This document shows positions 17,462-25,487 of a stretch of DNA of 64,000 nucleotides, piece by piece. This DNA comes from Solirubrobacterales bacterium (GTDB taxonomy: Bacteria > Actinomycetota > Thermoleophilia > Solirubrobacterales > 70-9): the NCBI GenBank assembly GCA_017304845.1, contig JAFKLL010000013.1:1-64000 (forward strand), given 5' to 3'. Within the stretch, counting starts at the first letter, position 1. Every line of letters starts with the position of its first letter. Made by a program: the position numbers and the translations under genes. The notes beneath the pieces are model-generated. The model searched no databases. It worked only from the letters and a program-made list of their open reading frames with translations, and had not been told where the DNA came from.

Positions 17462-18523
17462 TCAGCGGACGAGCCGAGCCGGGGCGAGTTGGAGCGATCC
17501 TCCTCGTCCCCCGGCGGTCTCTCCCCCGCCGTCGCAGCTGATCCGCCTGCCCCGGTCGGCCGGACGGATCCGGTAGGTGACCCGGGGGCCGGACTGGACC
17601 TGCCGCCCGTCGAGGACGAAGTTGAAGGCGAGCTTGCGGGTGGGGCGCTGCCGCCACCGGATCCGGCAGCGAACGGTCTGACCGACCCGGGTCCGTCCGA
17701 CCACTCTCGGGCGGCCGATCGCCTGCGGCGCCCAGATCGGCCGCTTCCGCAGCGCGAAGCTCCGGCCCCGGACCGCGTTGGCGTAGATCTCCGGGTCTCG
17801 TTCCTCGCCGCAGGACGGGCCCCAACTGACGACCCCGACGATCCGGTTGCCCTGGCCGCCGTCGGCCAGCAGCGGGCCGCCGCTGTCACCGAAGCAGGCG
17901 GAGACGAACGGCCCCGGATAGTCCGGGTCCGCCATCCGTGGGTCGCGCACGCAGAGAGACCAGTCGCGGAGCAGCGGGGTGGAAAGCTGGTCGGCGCAGA
18001 TGCCCGCCGGTTGGATCTGGACGGTGCCGGACCGGAAGACGCCCTGGCCGGAGCCGTCGCTGCCGGCGGCGCCCCGGCCGATCGTGGTCACCGTGGTTCC
18101 GGGGGCCGTGAGGCCGTCCGCCGGGGCGGCGATCCGGGCCAGCGGCACTCCCCGGACTGGGCGGTCGAGGGCGAGCAGCATGAGGTCCCCGGCCGGCGGC
18201 GGGAACTCGCGCTCCATCTTCGCCAGCTCCCGCACGTGAAGGGGCAGGATCGCCCTGAGGATGATCGTGCGCTGGATCCGCCTGGGGCCGACCCGGACCT
18301 TGTCGCTCTCGTTCAGGGACTCGACGCAGTGGGCCGCGGTGAGAACGCGGCGGGGACCGATCAGGGCGCCGCCGCAGCCGGTTCCGACCACTGTGAAGTA
18401 CGGGTAGTCGGCCAGGTCGGCGGGCGTTCCGTCGACGACGGCCGAGGCCTGGGCCGGGGCCCAGAGACCGAGGGCGATGACGGTGACTGCGAGAAATCGA
18501 AACACGGCCGGAGCGTAGCTCAC
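17462..18523 (-). CDS. secreted trypsin-like serine protease (S1)
   Basis: This 353-aa protein starts with GTG 18523 and has a signal peptide ending near AQASA. The mature N-terminus VVDGTPADLADYPYF is the trypsin activation site (usually IVGG). The catalytic triad is visible: TAAHC (His), GDLMLLAL (Asp) and GDSGGPLL (Ser). After the protease domain, a C-terminal region of about 95 residues (RPRVVGRTRVGQTVRCRIRW onwards) looks like a small beta-sandwich with Cys pairs, common in secreted proteins of this lineage. It acts outside the cell; substrate unknown. Confidence 0.92.
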   Translation of the reverse strand: MSYAPAVFRFLAVTVIALGLWAPAQASAVVDGTPADLADYPYFTVVGTGCGGALIGPRRVLTAAHCVESLNESDKVRVGPRRIQRTIILRAILPLHVRELAKMEREFPPPAGDLMLLALDRPVRGVPLARIAAPADGLTAPGTTVTTIGRGAAGSDGSGQGVFRSGTVQIQPAGICADQLSTPLLRDWSLCVRDPRMADPDYPGPFVSACFGDSGGPLLADGGQGNRIVGVVSWGPSCGEERDPEIYANAVRGRSFALRKRPIWAPQAIGRPRVVGRTRVGQTVRCRIRWRQRPTRKLAFNFVLDGRQVQSGPRVTYRIRPADRGRRISCDGGGETAGGRGGSLQLAPARLVR

Positions 18524-18545
18524 CGCGAAGCGGTCGCCGGGCTGT

Positions 18546-18938
18546 TCAGGAGTGAGCGTCGCCGACCAGCGAGGCGAGCTCGTGATCGGCGGCGAGGATC
18601 TCGTTCTCGGAGTTGACGTGGACCACGATCGGCTCGTAGCCGGCCAGCTCGTCCTGGTCGTAGGTCGCGTAGGAGATGACGATCACGACATCGCCGCGCT
18701 GGACCAGACGGGCGGCGGCGCCGTTCACCTTCATCTCCCGGCTGCCGCGCTCGCCGAGGATCACGTAGGTCTCGAAGCGGGCGCCGTTGTTCACGTCGAC
18801 CACGCTGACCTGCTCCCCGGGCAGGATGTCCGCCGCCTCGAGCAGATCGGGATCGACCGTCAGCGAGCCGACATAGTCGAGGTCGCAATCGGTCACCGAG
18901 GCTCGGTGGATCTTCGACTTCAGCATGGTTCTCAACAT
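18546..18938 (-). CDS. panD: aspartate 1-decarboxylase
   Basis: The 130-aa proenzyme starts at ATG 18938 ([20 protein letters not shown]). The self-cleavage site is Y22-V-G24-S25, where S25 becomes the pyruvoyl group, and K9 is conserved. It decarboxylates aspartate to beta-alanine for pantothenate and CoA synthesis. Length and motifs match the family exactly. Upstream in-frame codons to 19031 have no family similarity and are excluded. It stands alone here, without other pan genes. Confidence 0.96.
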   Translation of the reverse strand: MLRTMLKSKIHRASVTDCDLDYVGSLTVDPDLLEAADILPGEQVSVVDVNNGARFETYVILGERGSREMKVNGAAARLVQRGDVVIVISYATYDQDELAGYEPIVVHVNSENEILAADHELASLVGDAHS

Positions 18939-19150
18939 GGTCGTCCTTCGGCGGGCGGGGTCCTGGCTGGGCCTATCGGCGGATTCGGGATTCTGGCAGG
19001 AACTCGCGCCGCTTTCCGGCCGGCAGGTCACCCGACACGCGATAGCTTGTCCTCATCGGCATCGGCGCCAAGTTCTTCAAGACCAGATGGGCGGTCAGAG
19101 CCCCGATCGGCCTGTTCAAGATCAGGCTCGGGTTCCTCTTCGGCGGCCGC

Positions 19151-19501
19151 ATGCTGATGCTCGTTCACCGCGGACGCAGAAGCGGCGCCGAGCGGTATGT
19201 CGCGTTGGAGGCGGTGGACCGCGAGAGTCGCGATTCGGTCGTGATCGCGTCCGGCTTCGGCACCGGCGCCCAGTGGTACCGGAACCTCGAGGCCGACCCT
19301 TCCTGCGAAGTGTCGATCGGCTTCCGCAATCGGGTGCCGGCCCGAGCCGAGTTGCTCGACGAATCCGAAAGCAAGGCCTTGCTGGGCAAGTACGCCTCGA
19401 AGCACCCGTCCGGCTGGAAGATGCTGAAGGAGTCGATCACCGAAGTGACCGGGGATCCGAACCCGGAGATCCCGATGGTCCGGCTCCACCTCGAAGGCTG
19501 A
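19151..19501 (+). CDS. F420-type nitroreductase/DUF385 family protein, start uncertain
   Basis: From ATG 19151 the product is 116 aa. It has the small split-barrel pattern of deazaflavin-dependent nitroreductases: LVHRGRRSGAERYVALE, VIASGFGTGAQWYRNLEADP and NPEIPMVRLHLEG. These bind F420 or flavin and reduce diverse substrates. The reading frame stays open back to a TAG at 19043, and the upstream residues (AKFFKTRWAVRAPIGLFKIR) look like the family's conserved N-terminus. However, no ATG, GTG or TTG exists there. The true start may be a rare codon such as ATC 19055, 6 nt after a -10-like TAGCTT. Confidence 0.75.
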   Translation: MLMLVHRGRRSGAERYVALEAVDRESRDSVVIASGFGTGAQWYRNLEADPSCEVSIGFRNRVPARAELLDESESKALLGKYASKHPSGWKMLKESITEVTGDPNPEIPMVRLHLEG

Positions 19502-19504
19502 CCA

Positions 19505-20527
19505 TCAGCTCCGGGCGACGGCGCGTCGCTCGTACATCCTCCGGTCGGCTCGTCGCATCAGCTGGTCGAGGCCCGCCCCGTTCCGGAGCTGCCCGGTGGC
19601 GAGGCCGACGGTTACCGCGCCGCCCGGCTCGATCTCGCGGATCCCTCGTTCGACCCTTTCCTGGATCGCCGCCTCGTCGGGAGCCGGGCCGAAGCCGAGC
19701 GCGACGAACTCGTCACCGCCCCAGCGCGCGGTCAGCTCGCCCCCGGCCTCGGCCAGCGATCCGGCGACCGCCCGCAGCACGTCGTCGCCGTGGTCGTGGC
19801 CGCGCAGATCGTTGATCGCCTTGAAGTAGTCGACGTCTACGTAGGCGCACCAGGCCTGCCCGTCGATCCCGCCGGCACGCAGGACGGCGCTCAGCAGGCC
19901 GTGCCGGTTGAGCACGCCGGTGAGGGGGTCGTGCGTCGCGTTCTCCTGAAGTTCCCGGTTCAGCTCGGTGACCCGCTTGCGCTCGATCCGGAACAGCCAG
20001 AGGATCGCCGCCGCGACCACCGCCCCGAGCAGGATCAGGACGAAGCTGTCGAAGATGAACCCGCCCGACTCGTCCGAGGTCTCGATCGCGACGGACCACG
20101 CGGCGAGGCCGATCGCGGTGAAGAACGAGAAGGTCGACCACCGACGCAGCGAGACCCCGCCGGCGATCAGGATCACCACCAGGTAGCCACAGACCTGCCA
20201 CCAGGGATCGACGTCCAGAAGCCCGCCGTAGATGGTGTTTCCGTAGGTGGAGAAAAGCCCGGCCAGCATCGCCACCTCGACCGAGGTGGTCGATTTGCCG
20301 CCGCCCTTCACCAGGTAGAGGACCGCCAGGCCGCAGACGGCCACCACGACGGCGCACCCTCCGAAGTATCGGAGGGGATGGAGGTTCTCGGGATCGACCA
20401 GCGCGGCCAGCCCGATCACCAGCGTCACGGCCCCGATCGTGCAGAGCGTGACGATGACCCGAATCAGGTGATATCGGTGGCTGACCCGCTCCGGAGCGTC
20501 GACATGAGCGGGGAGTTCCCGGTCCAT
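19505..20527 (-). CDS. membrane diguanylate cyclase (GGDEF)
   Basis: The 340-aa product has about six membrane helices (residues 22-180) forming a MASE-like sensor, then a GGDEF domain (about 190-335). The active-site loop RWGGDEFVAL and the upstream DPLTGVLNRHGLL and DVDYFKAINDLRGHDHGDD blocks are intact, so it should make cyclic di-GMP. The inhibitory RxxD I-site, normally five residues before GGDEF, is not present (AGGELTARW instead), so product inhibition is probably absent. The start ATG 20527 follows a short AT-containing upstream stretch. Confidence 0.9.
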   Translation of the reverse strand: MDRELPAHVDAPERVSHRYHLIRVIVTLCTIGAVTLVIGLAALVDPENLHPLRYFGGCAVVVAVCGLAVLYLVKGGGKSTTSVEVAMLAGLFSTYGNTIYGGLLDVDPWWQVCGYLVVILIAGGVSLRRWSTFSFFTAIGLAAWSVAIETSDESGGFIFDSFVLILLGAVVAAAILWLFRIERKRVTELNRELQENATHDPLTGVLNRHGLLSAVLRAGGIDGQAWCAYVDVDYFKAINDLRGHDHGDDVLRAVAGSLAEAGGELTARWGGDEFVALGFGPAPDEAAIQERVERGIREIEPGGAVTVGLATGQLRNGAGLDQLMRRADRRMYERRAVARS

Positions 20528-20592
20528 GGCTCAAATATAGGCGGCGTCGTGTCGATCTCCCGGGTGGGGTGAGTCTGCGAGGCGGCTGTCGC

Positions 20593-21756
20593 CTAACCGC
20601 GGAGCTTGAGGGTGACCGGGTTCGAGAGCCGGGAACGGCGGGCGAAACGATCGTCGACGAAGGCCGCCACGCAGAGGGTCGCTCCGGGGAAGGAGGCCGC
20701 CGGGTGGGCGACGATCCTGCCGATCTTCTTGCCCTTTCTCGCCTTCCAAGAAAGCCAGAAGGAATCGAGCGAGTACGAACCGGGCACGACCGGGTCCACC
20801 GCCCCGCCCCGCCGGTAGGGACAAGGCGACTTCGGGGTCACCATGATCGTGATCCGACCGGCCGACTCCGACTTCTTGTGCGGGGGAGCCAGATATCCGG
20901 TCCTGACGTAGAGGCCCAGCAGACCGTCCCCCTCGGCGGCGATCGCGAGCTTGGGCCGGCCCGGCTTGGGGAACTTGTCGCAGAGGTTGTGCTTCGGCTT
21001 GCGGACCTCGACCCGGCCGCCGTACCGTCGCACCGCGCCGAGCACGTCGCCCGGCATCGGCATCTGACACATCGCCTTGACGGCATTACGGGGGCTGTAG
21101 CTACAGCCGGGCCGGGGCTTCGTGTTCATGACCAGGCAGGTGGTGTCGCGATGCCCGAGCCCGAGGATGTGACCGAGCTCGTGGACGGCGACGAAGACCT
21201 GGGTCTGGAAGTACTCCGGCACCCTGGCCTTGCCCATCTTCTGCAGCCACACGATTCCACCCGGACGCTTCATCCGGACGAGCTTCACCCAGGGGCACTT
21301 CTTCTTGATCGCCGAAAGCGACCCGCGAACCTTGCACGGATGGTTCCCGGGATAGGGGATGACCTCGCCGCGACGGACGTATCCCGCCGTCGCCCTGCCC
21401 CCGTTCAGCTTCTTGTCGGTCCGAACCTCGACCACTCTCGACCCCGGCTTGTGGACCAGGCGGAACTTGAGCCTGGCCCCGGAACGGTTCCAATGCCGAA
21501 TGGCGGTGCGGATCACCTTGCCCGTGTACCCGCGACCTCGGTTCAGGACACGAATGGTCCGAACCGGCCAGTTACGGCCGACCAGGCGATACGGAACCCG
21601 GGCGGAGATCCCGGCATCAGCCTCGGGGGACGGCAGGGCCTGGGAATCCTCCTGTCCCGGAGCAATGGGGAAGATCGCATCCTCAGCGGCGGCGGGAGCA
21701 GCGAACAGCAGAACGGACAGCAGCGCCGCAACCAGCGCCGCAATGCGGAAATTCAT
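20593..21756 (-). CDS. secreted metzincin-type zinc metalloprotease
   Basis: This 387-aa protein has a signal peptide (IAALVAALLSVLLFAAPAAA). The zinc site is HELGHILGLGH (HExxHxxGxxH, about residues 193-203), followed by a likely Met-turn in CLVMNT. That is the metzincin/matrixin arrangement. Upstream, RVPYRLVGRNWPVRTIRV through IRHWNRSGARLKF resembles the matrixin core strand/helix. The last about 120 residues form a beta-rich C-terminal domain with Cys. It probably degrades extracellular protein. Confidence 0.88.
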   Translation of the reverse strand: MNFRIAALVAALLSVLLFAAPAAAEDAIFPIAPGQEDSQALPSPEADAGISARVPYRLVGRNWPVRTIRVLNRGRGYTGKVIRTAIRHWNRSGARLKFRLVHKPGSRVVEVRTDKKLNGGRATAGYVRRGEVIPYPGNHPCKVRGSLSAIKKKCPWVKLVRMKRPGGIVWLQKMGKARVPEYFQTQVFVAVHELGHILGLGHRDTTCLVMNTKPRPGCSYSPRNAVKAMCQMPMPGDVLGAVRRYGGRVEVRKPKHNLCDKFPKPGRPKLAIAAEGDGLLGLYVRTGYLAPPHKKSESAGRITIMVTPKSPCPYRRGGAVDPVVPGSYSLDSFWLSWKARKGKKIGRIVAHPAASFPGATLCVAAFVDDRFARRSRLSNPVTLKLRG

Positions 21757-21863
21757 AGACCTGCCTTCAGAGACTTTCAGGGTGGTTCAACGGGGCTCCT
21801 GATGGTTTCCCCTCGATGTCGAGAACCCAAACCCAGCAGGTCTATCCTCCACTACGGGAAGCC

Positions 21864-22442
21864 ATGACCAAGACCGTCGCCCTGTTCCATTCCGTGCTCG
21901 GAGTTCGAGAAGGCATCAACCTCGCGGCAGATCACCTGCGCGCGGCCGGGCACACCGTCCACGTCATCGATCAGTACGACGGCCGCGTCTTCGACGACTA
22001 CGACGAGGCGACCGAGTTCGTCCAGACCATCGGCTTTCCGGCACTGATGCAACGAGCCCTCGAAGGCGTAGAAGCCATGGCCGACGGGTTCGCGGCAATG
22101 GGGTTCTCCAACGGGGGCGGGATGGCGACCTTCGTCGCGTGCAACGGGCCCGTCGAGCGTGTGATCCTGTGCTCAGGAGCGCTTCCCGTGCACAGGATCG
22201 GCATCGAGGACTGGCCAGCGCGGGTGCCAGCGCAGCTGCACTACGCGGTGGACGACCCGTTCAAGACGGAGGGTTCGGTCCAGTCCGTCCTGGATTCCGT
22301 GAACGCGGCCGGCGCTGTCGCCGAGTACATCCAGTACCCCGGCGCCGGGCACCTGTTCACCGACCCCTCATTGCCAGCCGAATACGACGCCGGATCGGCC
22401 GAAACTCTCTGGCAGCATGCCTTGAGGTTTCTGAACGCCTGA
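21864..22442 (+). CDS. dienelactone hydrolase family alpha/beta hydrolase
   Basis: The 192-aa product starts at ATG 21864, with GGGAA 4 nt upstream. It is a compact alpha/beta hydrolase of the DLH family: AVALFHSVLGVREGI-type N-terminus, nucleophile elbow GFSNGGG (Ser where DLH proper has Cys), Asp in HYAVDDPF and His in PGAGHLF. It likely hydrolyses an ester or lactone; the specific substrate cannot be read. It is the last gene before the low-GC island. Confidence 0.85.
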   Translation: MTKTVALFHSVLGVREGINLAADHLRAAGHTVHVIDQYDGRVFDDYDEATEFVQTIGFPALMQRALEGVEAMADGFAAMGFSNGGGMATFVACNGPVERVILCSGALPVHRIGIEDWPARVPAQLHYAVDDPFKTEGSVQSVLDSVNAAGAVAEYIQYPGAGHLFTDPSLPAEYDAGSAETLWQHALRFLNA

Positions 22443-22483
22443 CGCCATTCTTGATCCCGAGTGCGACCAGCCGGTCCGCTCGT

Positions 22484-22705
22484 ATGCGAAAGGGATGGCG
22501 GGAGATGGTGGGTGGAGCCGGATGCAGGTCGGCGGTGCGGCTCGTCCTCGTCGGGGTAGTCGCTCTTGTCTGTGCCGCGTCTCCATCCGTGGCCGCCGAC
22601 GCTGATACAACCGGCAAACGGGAGGGATATCAGTCGGACGTGGTCTGGACGACGGCCAGCACGGTCTCGGCAACTTCTTCTCGTGACATGGCCGCGGTGA
22701 CCTGA
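22484..22705 (+). pseudogene. exported-protein 5' fragment truncated at island edge
   Basis: From ATG 22484 the frame encodes a good signal peptide: a basic start, the hydrophobic core AVRLVLVGVVALVCAAS and AxA at PSVAADA. About 10 mature residues follow before it runs into sequence antisense to the deoxynucleoside kinase gene (from about 22630). The first about 145 bp have the GC-rich style of the host chromosome; the rest does not. I read this as the 5' stump of a secreted-protein gene cut by insertion or replacement at the left edge of the island. It could instead be a fortuitous short ORF. Confidence 0.45.
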
Positions 22706-23205
22706 ATTCGCTCGACGCGTCGACCTAACTCGCCTTCTCGCCGTTTGTAAGCCTCGCCGAGCCGAGAAAGATATTCCGGCTGGATGTCCCGCTCGAATGA
22801 GCGACCACGGTGCGCGATGCGCTCCATGACGAGTTCGAGATCGGGGTCTAGGTAGATCGCCAGGTCGGGAATCGGAAGCGACCCCGAGGTTCGTTGGTAC
22901 ACCGTCGAGAAAATCTCGTGGTCATTACCTCTGAGATTGAGATCGGCGAAAACGAGGTCCTTAACTGGCGAATAGTCCAACACGGTGGCATCGTTCGGAG
23001 AGAGATCTCGATACTGGTGGTAGTGCAGCAGCAGGAAGCAAAGCTCGGTCTCGAAGGTGTAGCGAGGAATGTCTCGATAAAATGCTTCTAGGAACGGGTG
23101 CTCACTTGAGCGCTCGTGCCAATATTCCAGATCGGGCTGCTCGCCAAGTAGGCGCGCCGTGGTGCTCTTGCCGGAGCCAGGCAGGCCTTCGAGCGAGATA
23201 ATCAA
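22630..23205 (-). CDS. deoxynucleoside kinase (dNK/dGK-dAK family)
   Basis: This 191-aa protein has the P-loop GLPGSGKST (about residues 7-15). The family blocks EHPFLEAFYRDIPRYTFETEL, FLLLHYHQYRD, the DYSPVKD substrate/ERS-type motif and the LID region RGRSFERDIQPEYL follow. It should phosphorylate a deoxynucleoside with ATP, giving a deoxynucleoside monophosphate. It is the last gene of the island operon; its ATG overlaps the stop of the DUF7002 gene (ATGA). In this context it may make or salvage the nucleotide handled by the PurA-like enzyme two genes upstream. Family assignment is firm; exact nucleoside unknown. Confidence 0.85.
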   Translation of the reverse strand: MIISLEGLPGSGKSTTARLLGEQPDLEYWHERSSEHPFLEAFYRDIPRYTFETELCFLLLHYHQYRDLSPNDATVLDYSPVKDLVFADLNLRGNDHEIFSTVYQRTSGSLPIPDLAIYLDPDLELVMERIAHRGRSFERDIQPEYLSRLGEAYKRREGELGRRVERIQVTAAMSREEVAETVLAVVQTTSD

Positions 23206-23870
23206 GACTCACGCTTCCAAAGCAGCTTCGATTTGACCCCGACCTGACGACGTTCTACTCGGTTCGCGACATCTCGGATATCCAGGACCCCATGGTCGAC
23301 GGCGAGTTCAACGATCGCGTTGGCCTTGCCGCGCGCTTTCTTGCGCTCTTCGAAGGCGTACTCGGAGATCGGCAAGAACGTTTCTGAGCCACGAGCCGGG
23401 GGCTTGTACATCGTCGCACCCGAGTTAATTGGTGAGAGCGTAACCGCATCCGCGTGACGATCAAGTAGTCGTTCGGTGTCGATCACGAAGACATCATGCG
23501 GGAGGTCCCTGTACGCGCGCGCGCCAAGCAACGTTTCGAGGTGTTCTTCCGTGAGCCAGAAAAAGACTCTGGAGTTGAGTACCTCAAGCCACTGCGTGAA
23601 GGTCATGTCCGTCAAGCAGTCGGTTAGACGCTTCTCGCTGAGTGGAATCTGGTCGCGAACGACCGCTTCTCCATACCTCTTGTGCTTCAGCCGAACCGAG
23701 GCGGGCCTTCGCTGCTGCAGGATCTCCGATCGCTGCGGTTCTTGAACCTCGAAGAGATCAAGAAGAGCACTGGTGCTGAGCAGACCGTGCTCAGAGATGC
23801 TATTCCACGAACCGGCTTCCGCCATATGGAAGAGCTGAGGATAGGTATCAATGATGGTTCGTATTTCCAT
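23202..23870 (-). CDS. DUF7002-like protein, possible ADP-ribosyltransferase
   Basis: The 222-aa product begins TYPQLFHMAEAGSWNSISEHG and continues LLSTSALLDLFEV. It has further conserved-looking blocks: RRPASVRLKHKRYGEAVVRDQ, RVFFWLTEEHLETLL, LSPINSGATMY and FLPISEYAFEER. I recall this as the DUF7002 pattern. The opening (His, then a Ser-rich turn and GLLS) is reminiscent of the NAD-binding start of DarT/RES-type ADP-ribosyltransferases. The toxin reading is inference, encouraged by the macro-domain protein in the same operon. It starts 4 bp after the stop of the PurA-like fusion gene and overlaps the kinase gene, so it is translated within a coupled operon. Confidence 0.65.
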   Translation of the reverse strand: MEIRTIIDTYPQLFHMAEAGSWNSISEHGLLSTSALLDLFEVQEPQRSEILQQRRPASVRLKHKRYGEAVVRDQIPLSEKRLTDCLTDMTFTQWLEVLNSRVFFWLTEEHLETLLGARAYRDLPHDVFVIDTERLLDRHADAVTLSPINSGATMYKPPARGSETFLPISEYAFEERKKARGKANAIVELAVDHGVLDIRDVANRVERRQVGVKSKLLWKRES

Positions 23871-23874
23871 GTAG

Positions 23875-25485
23875 TCACCAGGCGCGTCGGTCGATCACGC
23901 TACGCACGTGAAATCGAGTTGAAATGAGGGAGACAGGGGCACACGCGACACGCTCGATCTCCTCAATGAAGCGGATAGTGTCCGGCTGAAGTTGATCAAA
24001 ACGCCGCGCTTCGCGATTCTTGATGTTCAGGTAGTCAACAAACGTCAAAGCGATGTCGGTCGCTCCGTTGAGTTGTGCGGCACGATGGAGCAGCTCCCAA
24101 TCAAATTCGCCGACCCGGCGCTGCTTATTCGAAACAGACCCCTTCTCGGTACTTCGCAGCTCACGGACAGGGATCTTCGAGCGTCGAGCAATCTCGGCCC
24201 ATGAGGTGGTCTGCCCCATTGGACCTGAAGTCTTACCCCTGGTACCAGGACTTTGGACACGAATCGGATACGTCCGGCACACCATGATCGTTCTCCGCAC
24301 TCGGGTCGGCGCGATGCCCATCTCAGCCAGACACCCCGACACGGTGGTGTCACGCGATGTCACGTGTGGGTAGTAGCCGTGGAACAGACTCAGAGCGGTT
24401 CCTTGGGTGCCCTCAAGCAGAATCCGATCGCCTCGGGCGTACGCAGCGAACAATGAGTCGCGTGTCGGGGCAATAAATGGCTTTAGTTCGGGAACGTCAG
24501 CCGCCAGTCGAACGCCGCCCGTTCGACCGACTATTCGTCGTGCTGTCGCGGCGCCGACCCCTTGTCCCGTAGATCCTATTTCCTTCACAAGCGCGACTTC
24601 GGACTTTTTATCGACCTTGTCGATGATCATCGCCTGGGGGTCGATTCGGAGACGATCAAATTCGAGTTGACACTTCGCTATTTCGTCGAAGAGGACATCC
24701 GTGTTGAGGACGGCACCAGGACCGATGAGGATTGGCACTTCGCTTGTCATGGTGGCTGAAGGCAAGAGCCGATGGGTGAAGGGTCCGTCATCAAGCGGAA
24801 CCTTGTGGCCGGCGTTTGGACCTCCCACGCGGCAAAGCATGTCGTACTCTGATCCAATAGCGAACGCAATGTTGCCTTTGCCCTCGCTGCCGTACTGCCC
24901 GCCAATGATCACATCGACGAGAGCGCCTGGATCGCGCGCGCTGAGTCCGAGGTAGGCCGCGGCACGGACTTCGACATCGCGCTTTGTGCTCAGTGCCGTG
25001 TCGATGACGACATCTGCATCTTGCGCGAGCGACGGCACCTGTCGCTCAGTCTTGTTCTTCAACAACTTCGTGTAGCTAGATGTCTCGGCAAATCCAGACT
25101 TATGCCGGCGGCGGTATCGCCGTTCGAGTTCGGGTCGAGGCGCGTCCAGGTGAACGTGGACGACCTGACGAGGCAATCCCGCCCGAAGCGCCTGGATCTG
25201 TTCCGCGATCCGAACGGCATCGACTAGAACAATCGCATCTGAGTCGAGCCTGTTGATCTGTGGGACGAGATCGTCCGCGATCCACGAGCCCTTGGTTGCT
25301 CGATCGAGCTGCTCTCCAAATCGTTGCATCGCAGTACGCTCGGAAGCAATTTTTCCCTTCGCGCGGGACTTGAGCAGCAGCCTCGTTCGGTAATGGATTG
25401 CTCCGTAGTCATCTACGAGGCGCCTGGCAAGTGTCGTCTTGCCGGCCGATACTGGCCCTGAAAGCACGACGACGACCCTGGCCAC
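23875..25485 (-). CDS. P-loop nucleotide kinase fused to adenylosuccinate-synthetase-like (PurA/PurZ) domain
   Basis: The product is 536 aa from GTG 25485, placed 2 bp after the upstream stop. Residues 1-185 are an adenylate-kinase-like P-loop domain (LSGPVSAGKTT at 8-18, VDAVRIAEQ, then Arg-rich RRYRRRHKS lid). Residues 188-536 are PurA-like: GGQYGSEGKGN (199-205 where PurA has GDEGKGK), GGPNAGHK with H227, IGSTGQGVG, LEGTQGTALSLFHG and CAPVSLIST. The catalytic Asp of PurA is Ser (S200), as I recall for the aminoadenine enzyme PurZ. The aspartate-binding TTGRRRR loop is replaced by SVSNKQRR. It is thus a divergent paralogue, not housekeeping PurA. It likely ligates Asp or another amino group donor to a purine (deoxy)nucleotide; the substrate is unproven. 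Confidence 0.8.
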   Translation of the reverse strand: MARVVVVLSGPVSAGKTTLARRLVDDYGAIHYRTRLLLKSRAKGKIASERTAMQRFGEQLDRATKGSWIADDLVPQINRLDSDAIVLVDAVRIAEQIQALRAGLPRQVVHVHLDAPRPELERRYRRRHKSGFAETSSYTKLLKNKTERQVPSLAQDADVVIDTALSTKRDVEVRAAAYLGLSARDPGALVDVIIGGQYGSEGKGNIAFAIGSEYDMLCRVGGPNAGHKVPLDDGPFTHRLLPSATMTSEVPILIGPGAVLNTDVLFDEIAKCQLEFDRLRIDPQAMIIDKVDKKSEVALVKEIGSTGQGVGAATARRIVGRTGGVRLAADVPELKPFIAPTRDSLFAAYARGDRILLEGTQGTALSLFHGYYPHVTSRDTTVSGCLAEMGIAPTRVRRTIMVCRTYPIRVQSPGTRGKTSGPMGQTTSWAEIARRSKIPVRELRSTEKGSVSNKQRRVGEFDWELLHRAAQLNGATDIALTFVDYLNIKNREARRFDQLQPDTIRFIEEIERVACAPVSLISTRFHVRSVIDRRAW

Positions 25486-25487
25486 GA

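Noticed and set aside
22440-22720. Direct repeat of the tRNA-Arg 3' end as attL
   Set aside because: I compared the last about 20 bases of the tRNA with this stretch and saw only scattered 6-8 base matches. No convincing att repeat can be claimed.
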